Shown here: piece by piece, positions 25,862-37,198 of the stretch
Position numbering within the stretch: the stretch's first letter is position 1
How the letters are laid out: every line of letters begins with the position of its first letter
Assembly (NCBI GenBank): GCA_963753725.1
Contig: CAVWDI010000006.1
Location: forward strand, 186,001-250,000
DNA from: CAVWDI01 sp963753725
GTDB taxonomy: Bacteria; Chloroflexota; Anaerolineae; Anaerolineales; UBA4823
Direction: 5' to 3'
Length of the DNA: 64,000 nt
Program-made: the position numbers and the translations under genes
The notes under the pieces: generated by a model
Database searches by the model: none
Seen by the model: only the letters and a program-made list of their open reading frames with translations
What the model was told of the DNA's origin: nothing

Positions 25862-25896
25862 AAAAGATCATCCATCGATATGGATGATCTTTTATT
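25862..25896 (+). terminator. Intrinsic terminator after the ferritin gene
   Basis: Perfect 13-bp arms AAAAGATCATCCA (25862-25874) and TGGATGATCTTTT (25881-25893) enclose a 6-base loop and run into TTTTATTTT. With T-rich and A-rich flanks it could act in both directions and also stop the convergent LCP operon. Confidence 0.88.
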
Positions 25897-26026
25897 TTAA
25901 TAATAAAACCACATTCTTTGAGTTCGGGCGAGAATCCTGTTGGTGTGACGCACCCTGCCAGAGTCCACCGGGGAAACCAACTACATCGCAGTACTGTTCA
26001 GCAGCTGCGGAGATTTTCGGGAGATT
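25897..26026. other. Short unassigned gap between ferritin terminator and LCP gene
   Basis: This 130-bp gap has a GC-rich segment with local pairing (GGTGTGACGCACC, 25942-25954; CCACCGGGG ... GGTTTCC on the other strand). I looked for riboswitch, tRNA and tmRNA patterns and recognised none. Confidence 0.3.
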
Positions 26027-27454
26027 TCAGGGGATGGGGTTACTGATCGCCCAATCCGAGCCCAGGAATAGTTCGACGTCTACGGGACTGTTTGGGTCAA
26101 ATTGGCTGCGGATTTGGGACGGCTTGATAGACATCAAATCGACTAGATAGTGGAGCGTAAACGGGTTACCAGTGTGATCAACGATGGTGGTCGATAAATA
26201 AGGTTCACTCGCCATGCCTGATTGGACGATATTAATACCCTGAACCCGCAAAAAATTATCCGTCCTGGCCAGAATGTCGGGCGTACCGCTTCCATCATAT
26301 AAGGCCAGGCTTGCTGCTTCAGCGCTCATCCTCTCCCTCGAATCCCCGGGCGTCTCGGGACCCAGTCCAAATGTAGTGAAAATCTGATCCCGCAGCAGGT
26401 GGATCTTATCTAACAGGGGGATGAGGATATTCAAACCGTCCGGAGAAGTGCCGAACAGCACATAATTTTTGTCGATAATTCCTTTCTGGATGTCCTCTTC
26501 GGGAACCGACTGCGCCAGAAGGGCGAGTTTTATCACTTCATCCAAACTTAAATTAGTGTTTACCCCGGTAGAAATTTCTTTAAAAAGTGTTGGGGCGCTG
26601 GTTATTAAGGTCGGAAGAAGTTCCCAGCTCAAAATTTGATCGCGTATAGCTAAAATCACCTGCTGCTGGCGGAAGGCACGGTCAAAATCTCCGCCTTCCG
26701 TATTGCGAGCGCGGGCGTAAGCCAGAGCCCATTCGCCGGGAAGCCGCTGAACGCCTGGTTGGAGCGTCTTAATGGTCTTGTGACCGTCCCCCAGCAAGTC
26801 AATCTTGATCTTCTGCGGGACATCGAGCTTTACACCCCCGATCTCGTCGATAAAGCGTACAAAGGCATCAAAATCGATTTGGGCGTAATAGTTGATCGGC
26901 ACCCCCAGTAGATGCTCGACCGTATCTATTGCCAGACCTGGTCCGCCTCCCGGCAGATTATATGCTTCACCTAAATAGTGAGCGGTATTTATTTTCCCAT
27001 GCTGAAACCCGGGGATTGCGGCCCACATATCGCGTGGGATGGACATCATCCCGGCGGTATTGGTCAAAGGGTCCAGCGTTAAAAGTATCATCGTATCGCT
27101 GCGAGAAGGACCTTCATCTGAAGCCCAATCACGGTAATCGAGTCCCAGCATCAGGATAGTTACCCTGCCAGCTCCATCCCAGGGGTTCAATGAAGGTTCT
27201 ATCACGGCATAACCAATCTCAGGACTTATCTCAGGTGGAATGGGTGTTCCCTGCTCGTTCAATAAGATTGTGCCCGAGGATTGAGGGAAGGCAGGTCCGG
27301 TTGATGCATTCGGACTTGAATACCAGATAACCAGTTCGCGAACCGCGAAAAAGGATATAACCCCGGCCGTGCACACCAGGCTCAAGGCTACCAAAGGGAT
27401 GATAATCTTCAGGAGCGACTGCTTATTTAAAGGTTTATTACCTTTATCTTCCAT
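26027..27454 (-). CDS. LytR-CpsA-Psr (LCP) family protein
   Basis: The 475-aa protein has an N-terminal membrane helix (residues about 15-38) and an extracellular LCP domain (about 85-290) with ILMLGLDYRD, RSDTMILLTLDP, SIPRDMWAAIPG, and DFDAFVRFIDEIGGV. The Arg/Asp residues for polyprenyl-pyrophosphate binding are in place. A LytR_C-like domain follows (about 385-465). LCP enzymes attach glycopolymers from a lipid carrier to the cell wall or proteins. It overlaps the upstream gene by 11 bases, so the two are coupled. The surface-glycan block downstream makes a glycan-transfer role reasonable. Confidence 0.9.
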   Translation of the reverse strand: MEDKGNKPLNKQSLLKIIIPLVALSLVCTAGVISFFAVRELVIWYSSPNASTGPAFPQSSGTILLNEQGTPIPPEISPEIGYAVIEPSLNPWDGAGRVTILMLGLDYRDWASDEGPSRSDTMILLTLDPLTNTAGMMSIPRDMWAAIPGFQHGKINTAHYLGEAYNLPGGGPGLAIDTVEHLLGVPINYYAQIDFDAFVRFIDEIGGVKLDVPQKIKIDLLGDGHKTIKTLQPGVQRLPGEWALAYARARNTEGGDFDRAFRQQQVILAIRDQILSWELLPTLITSAPTLFKEISTGVNTNLSLDEVIKLALLAQSVPEEDIQKGIIDKNYVLFGTSPDGLNILIPLLDKIHLLRDQIFTTFGLGPETPGDSRERMSAEAASLALYDGSGTPDILARTDNFLRVQGINIVQSGMASEPYLSTTIVDHTGNPFTLHYLVDLMSIKPSQIRSQFDPNSPVDVELFLGSDWAISNPIP

Positions 27455-28838
27455 AGTAAATGTTCCTCATAATGGATCCATCTCGAAAGCTGGTCATTAT
27501 GACGACTTCCTCGGTGGGAGTTTCCTCCACTTCTTGCGTTGATTGTGGAGGCGGTTCTTCGCTCGGTGCTTCGGTTACTTCCGGTGATTCAGTTGTCACC
27601 GGAGGCTCAGTAGTCACCGGCGGCTCAGTGGTCACAGGAGATTCGGTTGTCACTGGCGGTGGTTCTGTGGTGGGCGGTATATCGGTCGTTGGCGGGACTT
27701 CGGTTGTAGGCGGCGCTTCAGTGGTTGGAGGCACATCAGTATCCGGCGGGGCCTGGGTGGTGGGCGGTATCTGGCTGGTTGGAGGTACTGCATCAGTGGT
27801 GGAGGGGGTGGGCGGCAGCTCAGTTATTATCATAGTTGGTGTGGGTGGCGAGCATTTAAGTGCGGCCTGTTCTGCCAGCGCTTTAACTTGTTCGTCCGGT
27901 CGCACAGCAAGCGCGAGTTCATATTGCTGCTGAGCAGCGCACCAATTTCCGCGATTGGATAGGAAACCGGCAAATTGTATTAAGGCAACCCGGTAGCGTT
28001 CGGTCGCTGTCCATCCTGATGCATCGCTCAGATACGGCGCGGATGATGCCACCTGACCAAAATAAAAAACAGCTTGTTCCGGATGGACTTCCCAGAAGCT
28101 CAATCCAACGATATATAAGCGTGCCCATTCTCTGGCTGAATTTGCCTCTCTATCGAGCGGACCAAACTTGGCTGCTATTGACAGGTCGTAAATGCCGCCT
28201 TCCAGGTTGCGTTGGTTCAGGATTTTATCGACTCCTCGATTCCGATGGGCGATATATAAGAGCCCGTCCACTCTGGCGACCTGGTAATTCAGGTCCGCCT
28301 TACGCAAAGCTAGCAGTGTGTCAATACCCCCGCTCCAATCTTGATTATTGATTTTGTTTTCAGCCTGGTTAAATAATTCTTCAACCGGACGCAGGTCGAC
28401 GGTGGGAGTGGCAGGTATGTCTGTCGCCTGGGGGACTGGTGTGGCTGTAGTGTAGACAATCAGCATAACTTCGGCAATCCTGTCGGTTATACCCGGATAG
28501 TTTGGATCCTGGTCAAGTACATATTCGAACCTTTGCAGCGATAATTCATATTCAGCGGCTTGAAAATTTTGAATACCGAGTAAATATTGTTCTTCAATTG
28601 ATTGGTTGGATAGATCAGAAGCGGTGTTATCTACATACTGCTTTCCGGATTGGTAACCGGCTACGCCTCCCACGGTAAGGATAAATCCTATAACGAATAC
28701 AGCAAGGATCCCCACCAACCAGATAGGGAAGCCTCGAAAGATTGATCCCTGCGAATCGTCAGGATTAATACCAAGCGGACTGGTGTCATCCAGTTCGAGT
28801 TCCAAAGGTCGGGTATCTGTTTGATCAAAATTGTCCAT
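27444..28838 (-). CDS. Membrane-anchored TPR-like protein with Pro/Thr/Glu-rich tail
   Basis: This 464-aa protein has one membrane helix (residues about 34-58) and a periplasmic or extracellular region with helical TPR-like repeats (about 85-310; e.g. LLGIQNFQAAEYELSLQRFEYV in part). A tail of imperfect repeats of the type PPTTE, PVTTE and PPVTT runs over residues about 335-440. The tail looks like a wall- or surface-spanning stalk. The 11-base overlap with the LCP gene indicates coexpression. Exact function is unknown. The 281 bp upstream (28839-29119) hold no recognised gene. Confidence 0.75.
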   Translation of the reverse strand: MDNFDQTDTRPLELELDDTSPLGINPDDSQGSIFRGFPIWLVGILAVFVIGFILTVGGVAGYQSGKQYVDNTASDLSNQSIEEQYLLGIQNFQAAEYELSLQRFEYVLDQDPNYPGITDRIAEVMLIVYTTATPVPQATDIPATPTVDLRPVEELFNQAENKINNQDWSGGIDTLLALRKADLNYQVARVDGLLYIAHRNRGVDKILNQRNLEGGIYDLSIAAKFGPLDREANSAREWARLYIVGLSFWEVHPEQAVFYFGQVASSAPYLSDASGWTATERYRVALIQFAGFLSNRGNWCAAQQQYELALAVRPDEQVKALAEQAALKCSPPTPTMIITELPPTPSTTDAVPPTSQIPPTTQAPPDTDVPPTTEAPPTTEVPPTTDIPPTTEPPPVTTESPVTTEPPVTTEPPVTTESPEVTEAPSEEPPPQSTQEVEETPTEEVVIMTSFRDGSIMRNIYYGR

Positions 28839-29119
28839 AATCGAAATTTATCCACAGAACAAATATTACACGGTATTTATTTGAGGAGATCTATAATACA
28901 AAAGGCTGTTCTAAAAATCTACGCACTCTCGCATTATTGTTCGAATAAGGGGAAAGCGCCTGAATCTGAGCGGTTGAGAGTGATAAATATCCCGAAAACT
29001 TTTGGATCTAAAGAATTTCTAGGAAGTATAGTGAACCTTCACTCGCTTGCACCGGACGCATGCCATAATGACATATCCAGAATTTTAGACAGCCTTTATT
29101 ATTGGTTTAATCTGTATCA

Positions 29120-32100
29120 TTAATCAGCTACACTTAACTCCACGTCGGTAATACCTGCTTCTTCTGCGCTTTCGGTCGGAACTTCTTCGGATGTGACCTC
29201 TTCAGATAATTCCTCTTCAAGCGTTTCTTCTACAGACAATTCGTCTTCAGACACGATATCCACCAGCGGAAGTGCTTCCAGCTCTGCTGCTTTCTGTTCC
29301 AGTGCGATGCGGCCCTTGTTGTAACCGGTACCGGCTGGTATGAGTTTGCCAATGATCACGTTTTCTTTCAAACCGTAGAGTAAATCTTCCGTCCCGGCTA
29401 TTGCGGCATTTGCCAGTACTTTTATCGTATGTTGGAATGAAGATGCTGACAGGAAGGATTCGGTTTCAAGCGAAGCTTTGGTGATCCCTAAAAGAATTTC
29501 GATAAAATTAGCGGGCTCTTTCCCTTCAACTAATAAAGCATCATTCTCCTTCCTCAACTCCAGATAATCTACCAGGTCTCCTGGTAAGAATTTAGCGTCA
29601 CCGGGGCGGGTAATCTGCACCTTGGACAACATTTTTCGGATGATAACTTCAAAATGTTTGTCATTAATATTTTGTCCCTGTGACCGATAGACCTTTTGGA
29701 CTTCAGTCATTAGGTAGATCTGGCATGCGTGGCGCCCCTGGATGCGTAATATCCCGTGCGGGTTTAACGAACCTTCCGTGATTGGCTGGCCAGCCTCGAT
29801 GTGGTCCCCATCTTGGACCAATACCCTGGCAGTTGACGGGATATCGTATTCAACCTCTTCACGGTCTTCGTAAGATACGATAACTTGATCCCCTGCAGCG
29901 CCCCCATCATCTTTACCATCAAACCTTTCAATACGCACTCGTCCGCCATTCTGAGCGTTTATGGTTGCGTCTTCGCTCTGGTAGGCGAGGGTATCTCCTT
30001 TTTCAACCTCAGACTCATCTTCCACAGCAATTGTCCAGCCTTCGGGGAGATCGTATTCGTCACTGATCATTTCACTGTGTTCAACGTGGGCGATGCGTAA
30101 ATCAGTGTATTTATCTGATTGTGTTACGTGCACAGCACCGCCAATTTCCGAGACAACAGCTTCACCCTTTGGAGCTTTGCGGGCTTCGAACAGCTCTTCA
30201 ACACGCGGAAGACCGGTAGTGATATCCCCACCTGCAGCAACCCCGCCAGTGTGAAATGTCCGCAAAGTCAGCTGTGTGCCGGGTTCGCCGATCGATTGCG
30301 CGGCAACAATTCCAACGGCTGCTCCGATGTTGACCATTTTCCCGCGCCCTAAATCCATACCGTAACATTTAGCGCAAATGCCGTGTTTCAACTCACAAGT
30401 CAGAGGAGAACGTAATTTGACTTCTTCAACGTTCGATAGCACAAATTCTCGAACGGTTCGATAATCCAGCAGTTGATCTTTTTCAACCAGAATTTCACCC
30501 GTTTCCAGATCAAAAACATTCTCGGCAACGATACGACCGAGAAGACGACTGCTGAACGCTTGTCCCGCGACGTCATCCGAACGTTTGATAGTGATACCGT
30601 CTTCTGTTCCGCAATCTTCTTCATTAATGATGATGTCCTGGGCTACATCCACGAGCCGGCGTGTCAGGTATCCGGCATCCGCGGTTCGAAGCGCAGTATC
30701 TGCCAAACCTTTACGAGCGCCGTGTGTGGATATGAAGTATTCCAGGGCGGTTAATCCTTCGCGGAAATTCGAGCGGATAGGAAGTGGGATAATACGACCG
30801 GATGGATCTGCCATTAGGCCGCGCATACCGGCCAGCTGGGATATTGGACCAAATCCACCTTTCGTAGCGCCTGAAATGGCTTGAGCCGAGAGATTGCCAT
30901 CTGGATCCATGGAATTTCTCACCTCTTGGGCAACTTGTGTTGTGGTTGCTTGCCAGATTTCGATCACGCGTTCATTTTGTTCCTGTTCGGTTAAAAAGAC
31001 CCCGGCGGAAATCACGCATAACACTTTCGGCATCCTGGAGAGATTGATTGATAATCTCCTTTTTTGCCTCCGGAATGGTTATATCGGAAACTGCCAGTGA
31101 GTAACCTGAAATGGTGGCAGACTTAAAACCGATATCCTTGATCAGGTCTGCGACTTCTGGTGTGCGGTCTTCTCCACAGATTTCATAAAGATCAGCGACA
31201 AGATCTTTGATGCCACCTTTTTCCAGCGTTGCATTAACAAACTGGATATCTTCAGGAAGAATCAGGTTGAAGATAACTCGACCAACTGTGGTATCGATCA
31301 AACGCATTTCTGGTTTTTCGAGACGATTTCCTTCTTCGTCATACCAGGTGTTAGTATGCAGCTTGATATTGGCGTGGATGTCGGCCATGTCTAAATTGAA
31401 AGTCAATTCAACTTCATCCATGTTCGAATAAATGCGCCCATCACCTACGTGTTTTCTACTGTCTGTTTTCGTCAGATAATAAACGCCGAGTACCATATCT
31501 TTCGAAGGGCTGATAATTGGTTCGCCATCAGCAGGCTTCAGCAGATTTCTGGAGGAAAGCATATATTCTCTGGCTTCTTCAACCGCTTTTTGAGATAGAG
31601 GTACGTGAACTGCCATCTGGTCGCCATCAAAATCTGCATTGAATGCAGTGGTTACCAGGGGGTGTAAATGGATTGCGCTTCCTTCAACCAGTACAGGTTC
31701 AAAAGCTTGAATGCCCAGGCGGTGCAGGGTAGGGGCTCGGTTCAATAGTACCGGACGTTCTTTAATAACCTCTTCCAACACCTCCCACACTTCAGGCCGA
31801 TTACGTTCTATGAACCTTTTGGCGCCTTTGACATTGGCTGCATAATTGTGAGATACCAGGCGTGATATAACGAACGGACGGAACAGCTCGAGCGCCATCG
31901 CCTTTGGTAATCCACACTGATAAAGCTTCAACGTCGGACCAACCACAATCACGGAACGTCCAGAGTAGTCCACTCGTTTTCCTAAAAGGTTTCTTCGGAA
32001 TCGTCCTTTTTTACCTTTCAGCATATCGCTCAATGATTTCAGCTCACGCCGTCCGCGCCGCGAAAGCGCTTTGCCGCGCTGTGAGTTGTCAATAAGTGAG

Positions 32101-33512
32101 TCAACCGCTTCCTGGAGCATACGTTTTTCATTGCGGACGATTACATCAGGCGCTCCTAATTCCAACAATCGTTTCAGGCGATTGTTGCGGTTGATCACAC
32201 GGCGGTAGAGGTCATTTAAGTCAGATGTTGCAAAACGACCGCCATCCAATTGCACCATAGGACGAAGGTCTGGAGGGATTACGGGCAGCGTTGTCATGAC
32301 CATCCACTCCGGGCGGTTGCCTGAGCGGCGGAAGGCTTCAACTACCTTTAATCTCTTCGTGGCTTTCTTGCGTTTCTGCTTACTTCGTGAGGTGCGTACT
32401 TCATGCCACAGGTCTTCAGCAAGTTTATCCAGGTCGACCCGGCGCAAGATATCATAGAAAGCTTCCGCTCCCATATCGGCACGGAATACCTGACCCCAAC
32501 GCGAACGCAGTTCCCTGAAGCGGCTTTCCCCCATAAAGGTAAGCGGCTGAAGTTCTACCAGTTCGCTTCGCAGGCGCTTATTCTCTTCTCGACCTGATTC
32601 GGTTTGATCTTCCAGAATGTTGCGGATTTCCTCCGTCTTGAGGTCCGCCCCGGCTTTCACGGTCTCTTTTTGTAAACGATTATTTTCGAGTTCGGCTTCT
32701 TTCTGATCTTTCAGTTCATTTTCCATCTCTTCGAGGTGTTTTTTTACAAATTTCTGTACCTCACTGAGATGTTTGTTTTCTATCTCCACGCCCTTTTTGA
32801 CGATAACTTTGTCTGAGTTAGGGAAATGGATTGCAGAACGGGCGGGTTCACCCATTGATTTGGAGATGGTTGTTTCGATGCGCTGTCCAGCTTTCATGAC
32901 CGGATCAATTTTTTCGGCGAGCAGCTCGTCAAAGCGCTTGTCGATTTCTGCCTCTTCTTGGGAAAGTTCTTCCAATTGCTGGTCAAGGGCGGCTTTTATT
33001 TCAGCGATATGCGCGTTTGTCTTGGTGGCCTGTTCTCTTTCGAACTCAGCGGATTTTTCTTCCAGACGTGCAAGCCCTTTTTGGCGTGCTTCTTCATCCA
33101 CAAATGTAACCACGTACTGTGCAAAATACAGCACGCGGTCCAAATTTCGACGTGAGATGTCAAGCAGCAATCCCAGATATGAAGGGATACGGCGCGTATA
33201 CCATACGTGAGCGACAGGCGCTGAAAGGGCAATATGTCCCATCCGTTCCCGGCGAACAGAAGAGCGTGTTACCTCAACGCCGCACTTGTCACACACAATA
33301 CCCTTGTAGCGGATATTTTTATATTTTCCGCAGTAACACTGCCAGTCCCGGGTTGGTCCAAATATGGCTTCGCAAAACAGACCGTCTTTCTCCGGTCGTA
33401 AACGGCGATAATTTATTGTTTCCGGTTTAAGCACTTCGCCGTAAGACCAGCTGCGAATGGTCTCAGGAGATGCCAGACTTACACGTAACGCTGTTAACCC
33501 TTTGGTTTCCAC
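29120..33512 (-). CDS. rpoC: RNA polymerase beta' subunit, frameshifted near 30993
   Basis: The GTG start at 33512 follows GGAGG by 8 bases. The N-terminal zinc site (CYCGKYKNIRYKGIVCDKCG, residues near 58), the catalytic NADFDGDQMAVH (near 625) and the second zinc region (CELKHGICAKCYG) are present. At RDFRRGLF the frame breaks; LTEQEQNERVIEIW continues in the next frame. One extra T in a T5 run (A5 on the + strand, 30993-30997) accounts for it, and correction gives 1463 aa, normal for RpoC. Insertion in an essential gene is best read as a sequencing error. rpoB is not adjacent on either side, which is unusual. Confidence 0.95.
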
Positions 33513-33825
33513 TATAGATGCCTCCGAAAAAGGTATGTAGACAAATTAAGCTCTATCGCGAGCTTTGTCGTTCCCTCGATGATTATTATTTGGGTGAACT
33601 CGCTGAATTAATAACAAAAGATATTATTTCGTTCCAATATTTATCAGGGGACGTGAATGTTATACAATGTTCTTAAATGACGAACAAAAACAAGCGCGTG
33701 ACCTTAACTTTCATGCGCTTAATGAATTTTCTCCAAATTATCTAATTTATATATGTGAATTATAACGAAAAATACCAGTTTTGGTCAAGGTTTAGATAAA
33801 TTACTAAGAATAGTCTAACTTTTCT
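33513..33825 (-). promoter_or_regulatory. Leader/promoter region of rpoC
   Basis: These 313 bases hold the terminator of the sensor-kinase gene (33681-33720) and then the rpoC leader. A small hairpin (AAGCTC ... GAGCTT, 33548-33565) lies about 36 bases upstream of the start. No convincing -35/-10 pair was found. No ORF was recognised. Confidence 0.4.
33681..33720 (-). terminator. Intrinsic terminator between sensor kinase and rpoC
   Basis: On the minus strand AAGCGCATGA and TCACGCGCTT form a 10-bp stem (one G-U pair) with a 9-base loop, followed by GTTTTTGTT. It lies about 105 bases after the sensor-kinase stop and separates it from rpoC. Confidence 0.75.
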
Positions 33826-36800
33826 TTATTCTGTTGACGGCTGACGTAAGGGTAATTCGAGGAAGAATGAGCTTCCTTTACCAAGCTGGCTCTTTACTTT
33901 CACGCTACCGTGATGCCGTTCGGCTATCGATTTTACGATGGCCAGTCCCAGACCGCTTCCCCGCTTATCCTCACTGGATTTATGGGTGAGTCGGTTGAAT
34001 TTTTCAAACAAGTGCTGCTGATCCATCGGCGATATTCCGATCCCGCTGTCATGCACTCTGAATATCATATTCTTGTGGGATGATTTGGCGGAGATGGCAA
34101 CTTTCCCTTCTGATTGGGAGAATTTAATCCCATTTTCAATCAGATTATGCAGCGCTTGCTGCAAGAGGGCTTTGTCAGCTTCCACTTCGGGCAGGTCGTC
34201 TTCGAATTCGGTAACGAGTTCGATACGCTTTTGTATCGCTTGCAGCTTTAAAGAAGACACGAGCTGGTTTACAAGTTCACCTGCTGAAATTAATTCCAGA
34301 TTCAAAGCAATCCCTAATTCAATACGACCCAAATCCAGCAGGTTATTTACAAGGTGAGTCATACTTTCCACACCTTCAACAATCTTCTGGACGTAATTCT
34401 CTTGCTGCTCGTTCAGCTCACCGACCATTTCGAGCATAGTTGCATAACCGCGCATTAGTGTTAATGGGGAGCGCAGATCGTGACTGACAGTAGAGACAAA
34501 CTCCGATTTAAGCGTGTCAAGTTCTTTCAGCGCGGTAATATCGCGTAAGATGCACACTCGCCCGACTTTGACATCCTGTGAAATTACTGTTGTGGCGGTG
34601 GCCAGATAGACCTCTCCGTCGGGAAATCCAATTTCTTTTGATTGAATCCCTTCAGATGTCGACAGCATAAGATTAACCAGCTCTTTATCAGGAAGTATCT
34701 CTTCGATGAGCTGGTCAGAATCGTTTTCGATACCGATCTGGAGGACCTGCCAGGCGGCAGGGTTGGCTACCATCAAGCGGTTATTCTGGTCTGTAACCAG
34801 TACTGGGTCAGGGCTGGATGACAGGATCGCATCCAGGCGCTGCCTTTCGATTTCAGATTGTAGGTATAAATGGGCGTTCGCAGCGGCAAGCGCGGCTTGA
34901 CCTCCGAGAGTTATCAAAAAGCGTACTTCTTCTTCCGAAAACTCGTGATGTTCATCGTATGCAATCCACAACACCCCGTAGTAGGAATTATCATGGCGCA
35001 GGGCGACTGCCAGCAGGGATGCTGGATTAGGCGCATCGTTTGGTAAATCGAACAGGCGCGGACGTTTTACATCCGGAAGGACCAGACGTTCTAATTGATC
35101 TTGCTGGCCGATAAAGTACAGAATTTGTGGATCGAGGTCACTGTACAGATCTTTTGCTGATCCGGCTCCCTGGGTAATCGGTTCTGAGGAGGAACCACCT
35201 AATTCCGGCAGTACGTCAGGCTTCAATACGACCCGGGCTGAGCTTGCTCCCAACGATAATGCCGATGTGAGCACAGGTTCGACCGCAGTTGAAAATTCCA
35301 GGCTTGACGCCACACCCTGGCTGACTTCCAGGAGGCGGTTTAATTCTTCCAGGCGGTCTTTCAGGCTTGAACGCATTCGTTCGAATGAGCGGCGCAATTG
35401 GCCAATTTCGTCTGCGCCCTTGGTCGATAAGGGGTAATTCAATCTCCCCTCAGATATACGGCCGGCAACTCGGGCCAGACTTTCTAATGAACCGGAGATG
35501 ACCCGCACGCCAAAAAGTAGAGTTGCAACCACCGCGATCGATATGACTGCAATCACCAACAGCATTGGCGCGATGATTTCCAGGGTGCTTTTTTGTAATT
35601 GTTGTACCGGTACCGATAAAATGAATACCCAGGGGGAGCCTTCCATTTCTGAAAAATAAACCAGTTGAGGCTTGTTTTCAGGAGAGAGTTCTTGTGAAGG
35701 ATCCTTTTCCTGGATATACCCTTCCGAGATAGGACCCGAGTAAATAGTAAATATGAATGCGGGGTCTGGGTGAATCAGGATGCGGTTATTTTCATCAATC
35801 AGCATGCCTTGACCATCAAATTCTGCCATCTTCTTCAATGCATTCCATACCTGTTGCCCAATCGGGTTAGAATAAAAATTGCTCCTGCCTGCTAATACCC
35901 TGCTGGCGACTTTATTTTCATCGTATAGGGGGACGATGAAAGATACCCGGGCTGAAAGCATTTCTTCACCGGCAGGGATGGTTTCGATGGTTTGCTGCGT
36001 ATTCTGTAATACGTATGTGATTCCCTCATTTTCGGCTTCATATTCGAATTCAGAGGATGTTGTCTCAATTCCAGCGCGTGAAATAACAGAGCCATTGGCA
36101 TCGTAGACGATCAGCTCATTGAAGAAGGATGTATCCTGATAATTACCTTGCAGCGCCTTATGCACTTCAGCCGTATCGGATGAAATTAAACGATCATCTG
36201 AGGCGATTTTGTAAATTTGACTTGAACCCGATTCTAGAAAATAATTCAGGTTTTCTTCAGCTGACTCTACGGAGTCGGACATGCGCGTTTTAACAATGTC
36301 CTGTGCGGCCTTGTTTGCCACAATCCAGTTGCCGAGCACAAGCGATAGAATCAATACCAGCGCTATAGGGATCATGTAGTAGATCAAACGCGACTTCAGA
36401 CTCTTCTCTATTGGTGAAACGGTTAACGGTCCGCTGTTCCCCCAATATTCAGACCTGGCTCTAGAGATGATCTCGGTAATCCCCCCCCCAATTAACAATG
36501 GGATAACCACCGTAAGAGAAGTGCTCAACAGATATGTGAATGTATAGTCCAATCTTTCAACGACGGTTCCGGATGAAGAGAAAAACAGTACTAACAGATT
36601 GATCAACGGGTAGACTAACGCTAAACAGGCGGCTGCGATAACTGGATGCTCGAGCATTCTGAAGGGCTTGGTACGGTAACGTTGGGAGATCCCGGCGCTG
36701 AAAAGTATGGCTAATAAGGCAATTTCAAGCGGGGTGAAAAGGTTATGGGTGAGCCACAGAGATTGGAAAATCCCAACCCCTAAACCCATAACCGCGGCTG

Positions 36801-37125
36801 GTGTGATACCGAATAAACCCGCCGCCAGCATCCATGGCAGCGCGGTCAGCAGCATTATTACCAGGCTGTTCCCGGCTGGTAAAAGCGATGGGAAAACGCC
36901 AGGCTGCAGCTGAACACCGAGCAGCAATGTGCAAATAGGTATCGCTAAAATAAGCAGGAAGAATAGGAATTTATGATTTCCTCCCCAGGTTTTATTGTAC
37001 CGTTTCCATCAATTCAATAAGAATACATCTACAACCAGGAAGAGCAGCCACCCTGACCATCCTAAGAGACCTTGTGGCAATGATACATAAGGTGATGTTG
37101 AGAAAATGGAGATCAGGATTAACAT
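33826..37125 (-). CDS. Large membrane sensor histidine kinase with in-frame TGA at codon 39
   Basis: Starting at TTG 36927 gives 1033 aa, but coding clearly continues upstream: from ATG 37125 the frame reads a membrane-like MLILISIFSTSPYVSLPQG, then TGA at 37011-37009, then WKRYNKTWGGNHK and a second helix. Corrected length would be 1099 aa. Domains in order: a multi-helix N-terminal membrane domain, an extracellular sensor domain (dCache-like), a further helix, HAMP (near nt 35400), GAF, PAS, HisKA (VSHDLRSPLTLMRGY, near nt 34490) and HATPase (NLIENGIKFS, DSGIGIS, GSGLGLAIVKS). No response regulator is adjacent, so it is orphan. The TGA may be a sequencing error, or translation may start downstream. 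Confidence 0.8.
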
Positions 37126-37198
37126 CCGATGCCCTAAAAGTTCGAGTGTAGTTTAATCGTCTTTTAAATTATAGCATTATTGAGCATAAAAATCTCAT

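Noticed and set aside
25900..26026. Cobalamin or other riboswitch, or a tRNA
   Set aside because: I compared the segment with consensus riboswitch and tRNA cores and none matched; it also lies between convergent genes.
27550..27830. Possible CRISPR-like or tandem repeat DNA
   Set aside because: The repetition is degenerate and encodes Pro/Thr units in frame; no conserved repeat with unique spacers.
27460..27933. Long Gly/Val/Ser-rich ORF on the + strand
   Set aside because: It is antisense to the Pro/Thr-rich tail of the membrane protein on the minus strand; its composition is the complement of that repeat.
28821..29123. 100-aa + strand ORF before rpoC's 3' end
   Set aside because: It overlaps the minus-strand start region and has no ribosome site or family resemblance; composition looks non-coding.
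33548..33565. Terminator in the rpoC leader
   Set aside because: The hairpin AAGCTC...GAGCTT is only 6 bp and is not followed by a clear T-run on the minus strand.
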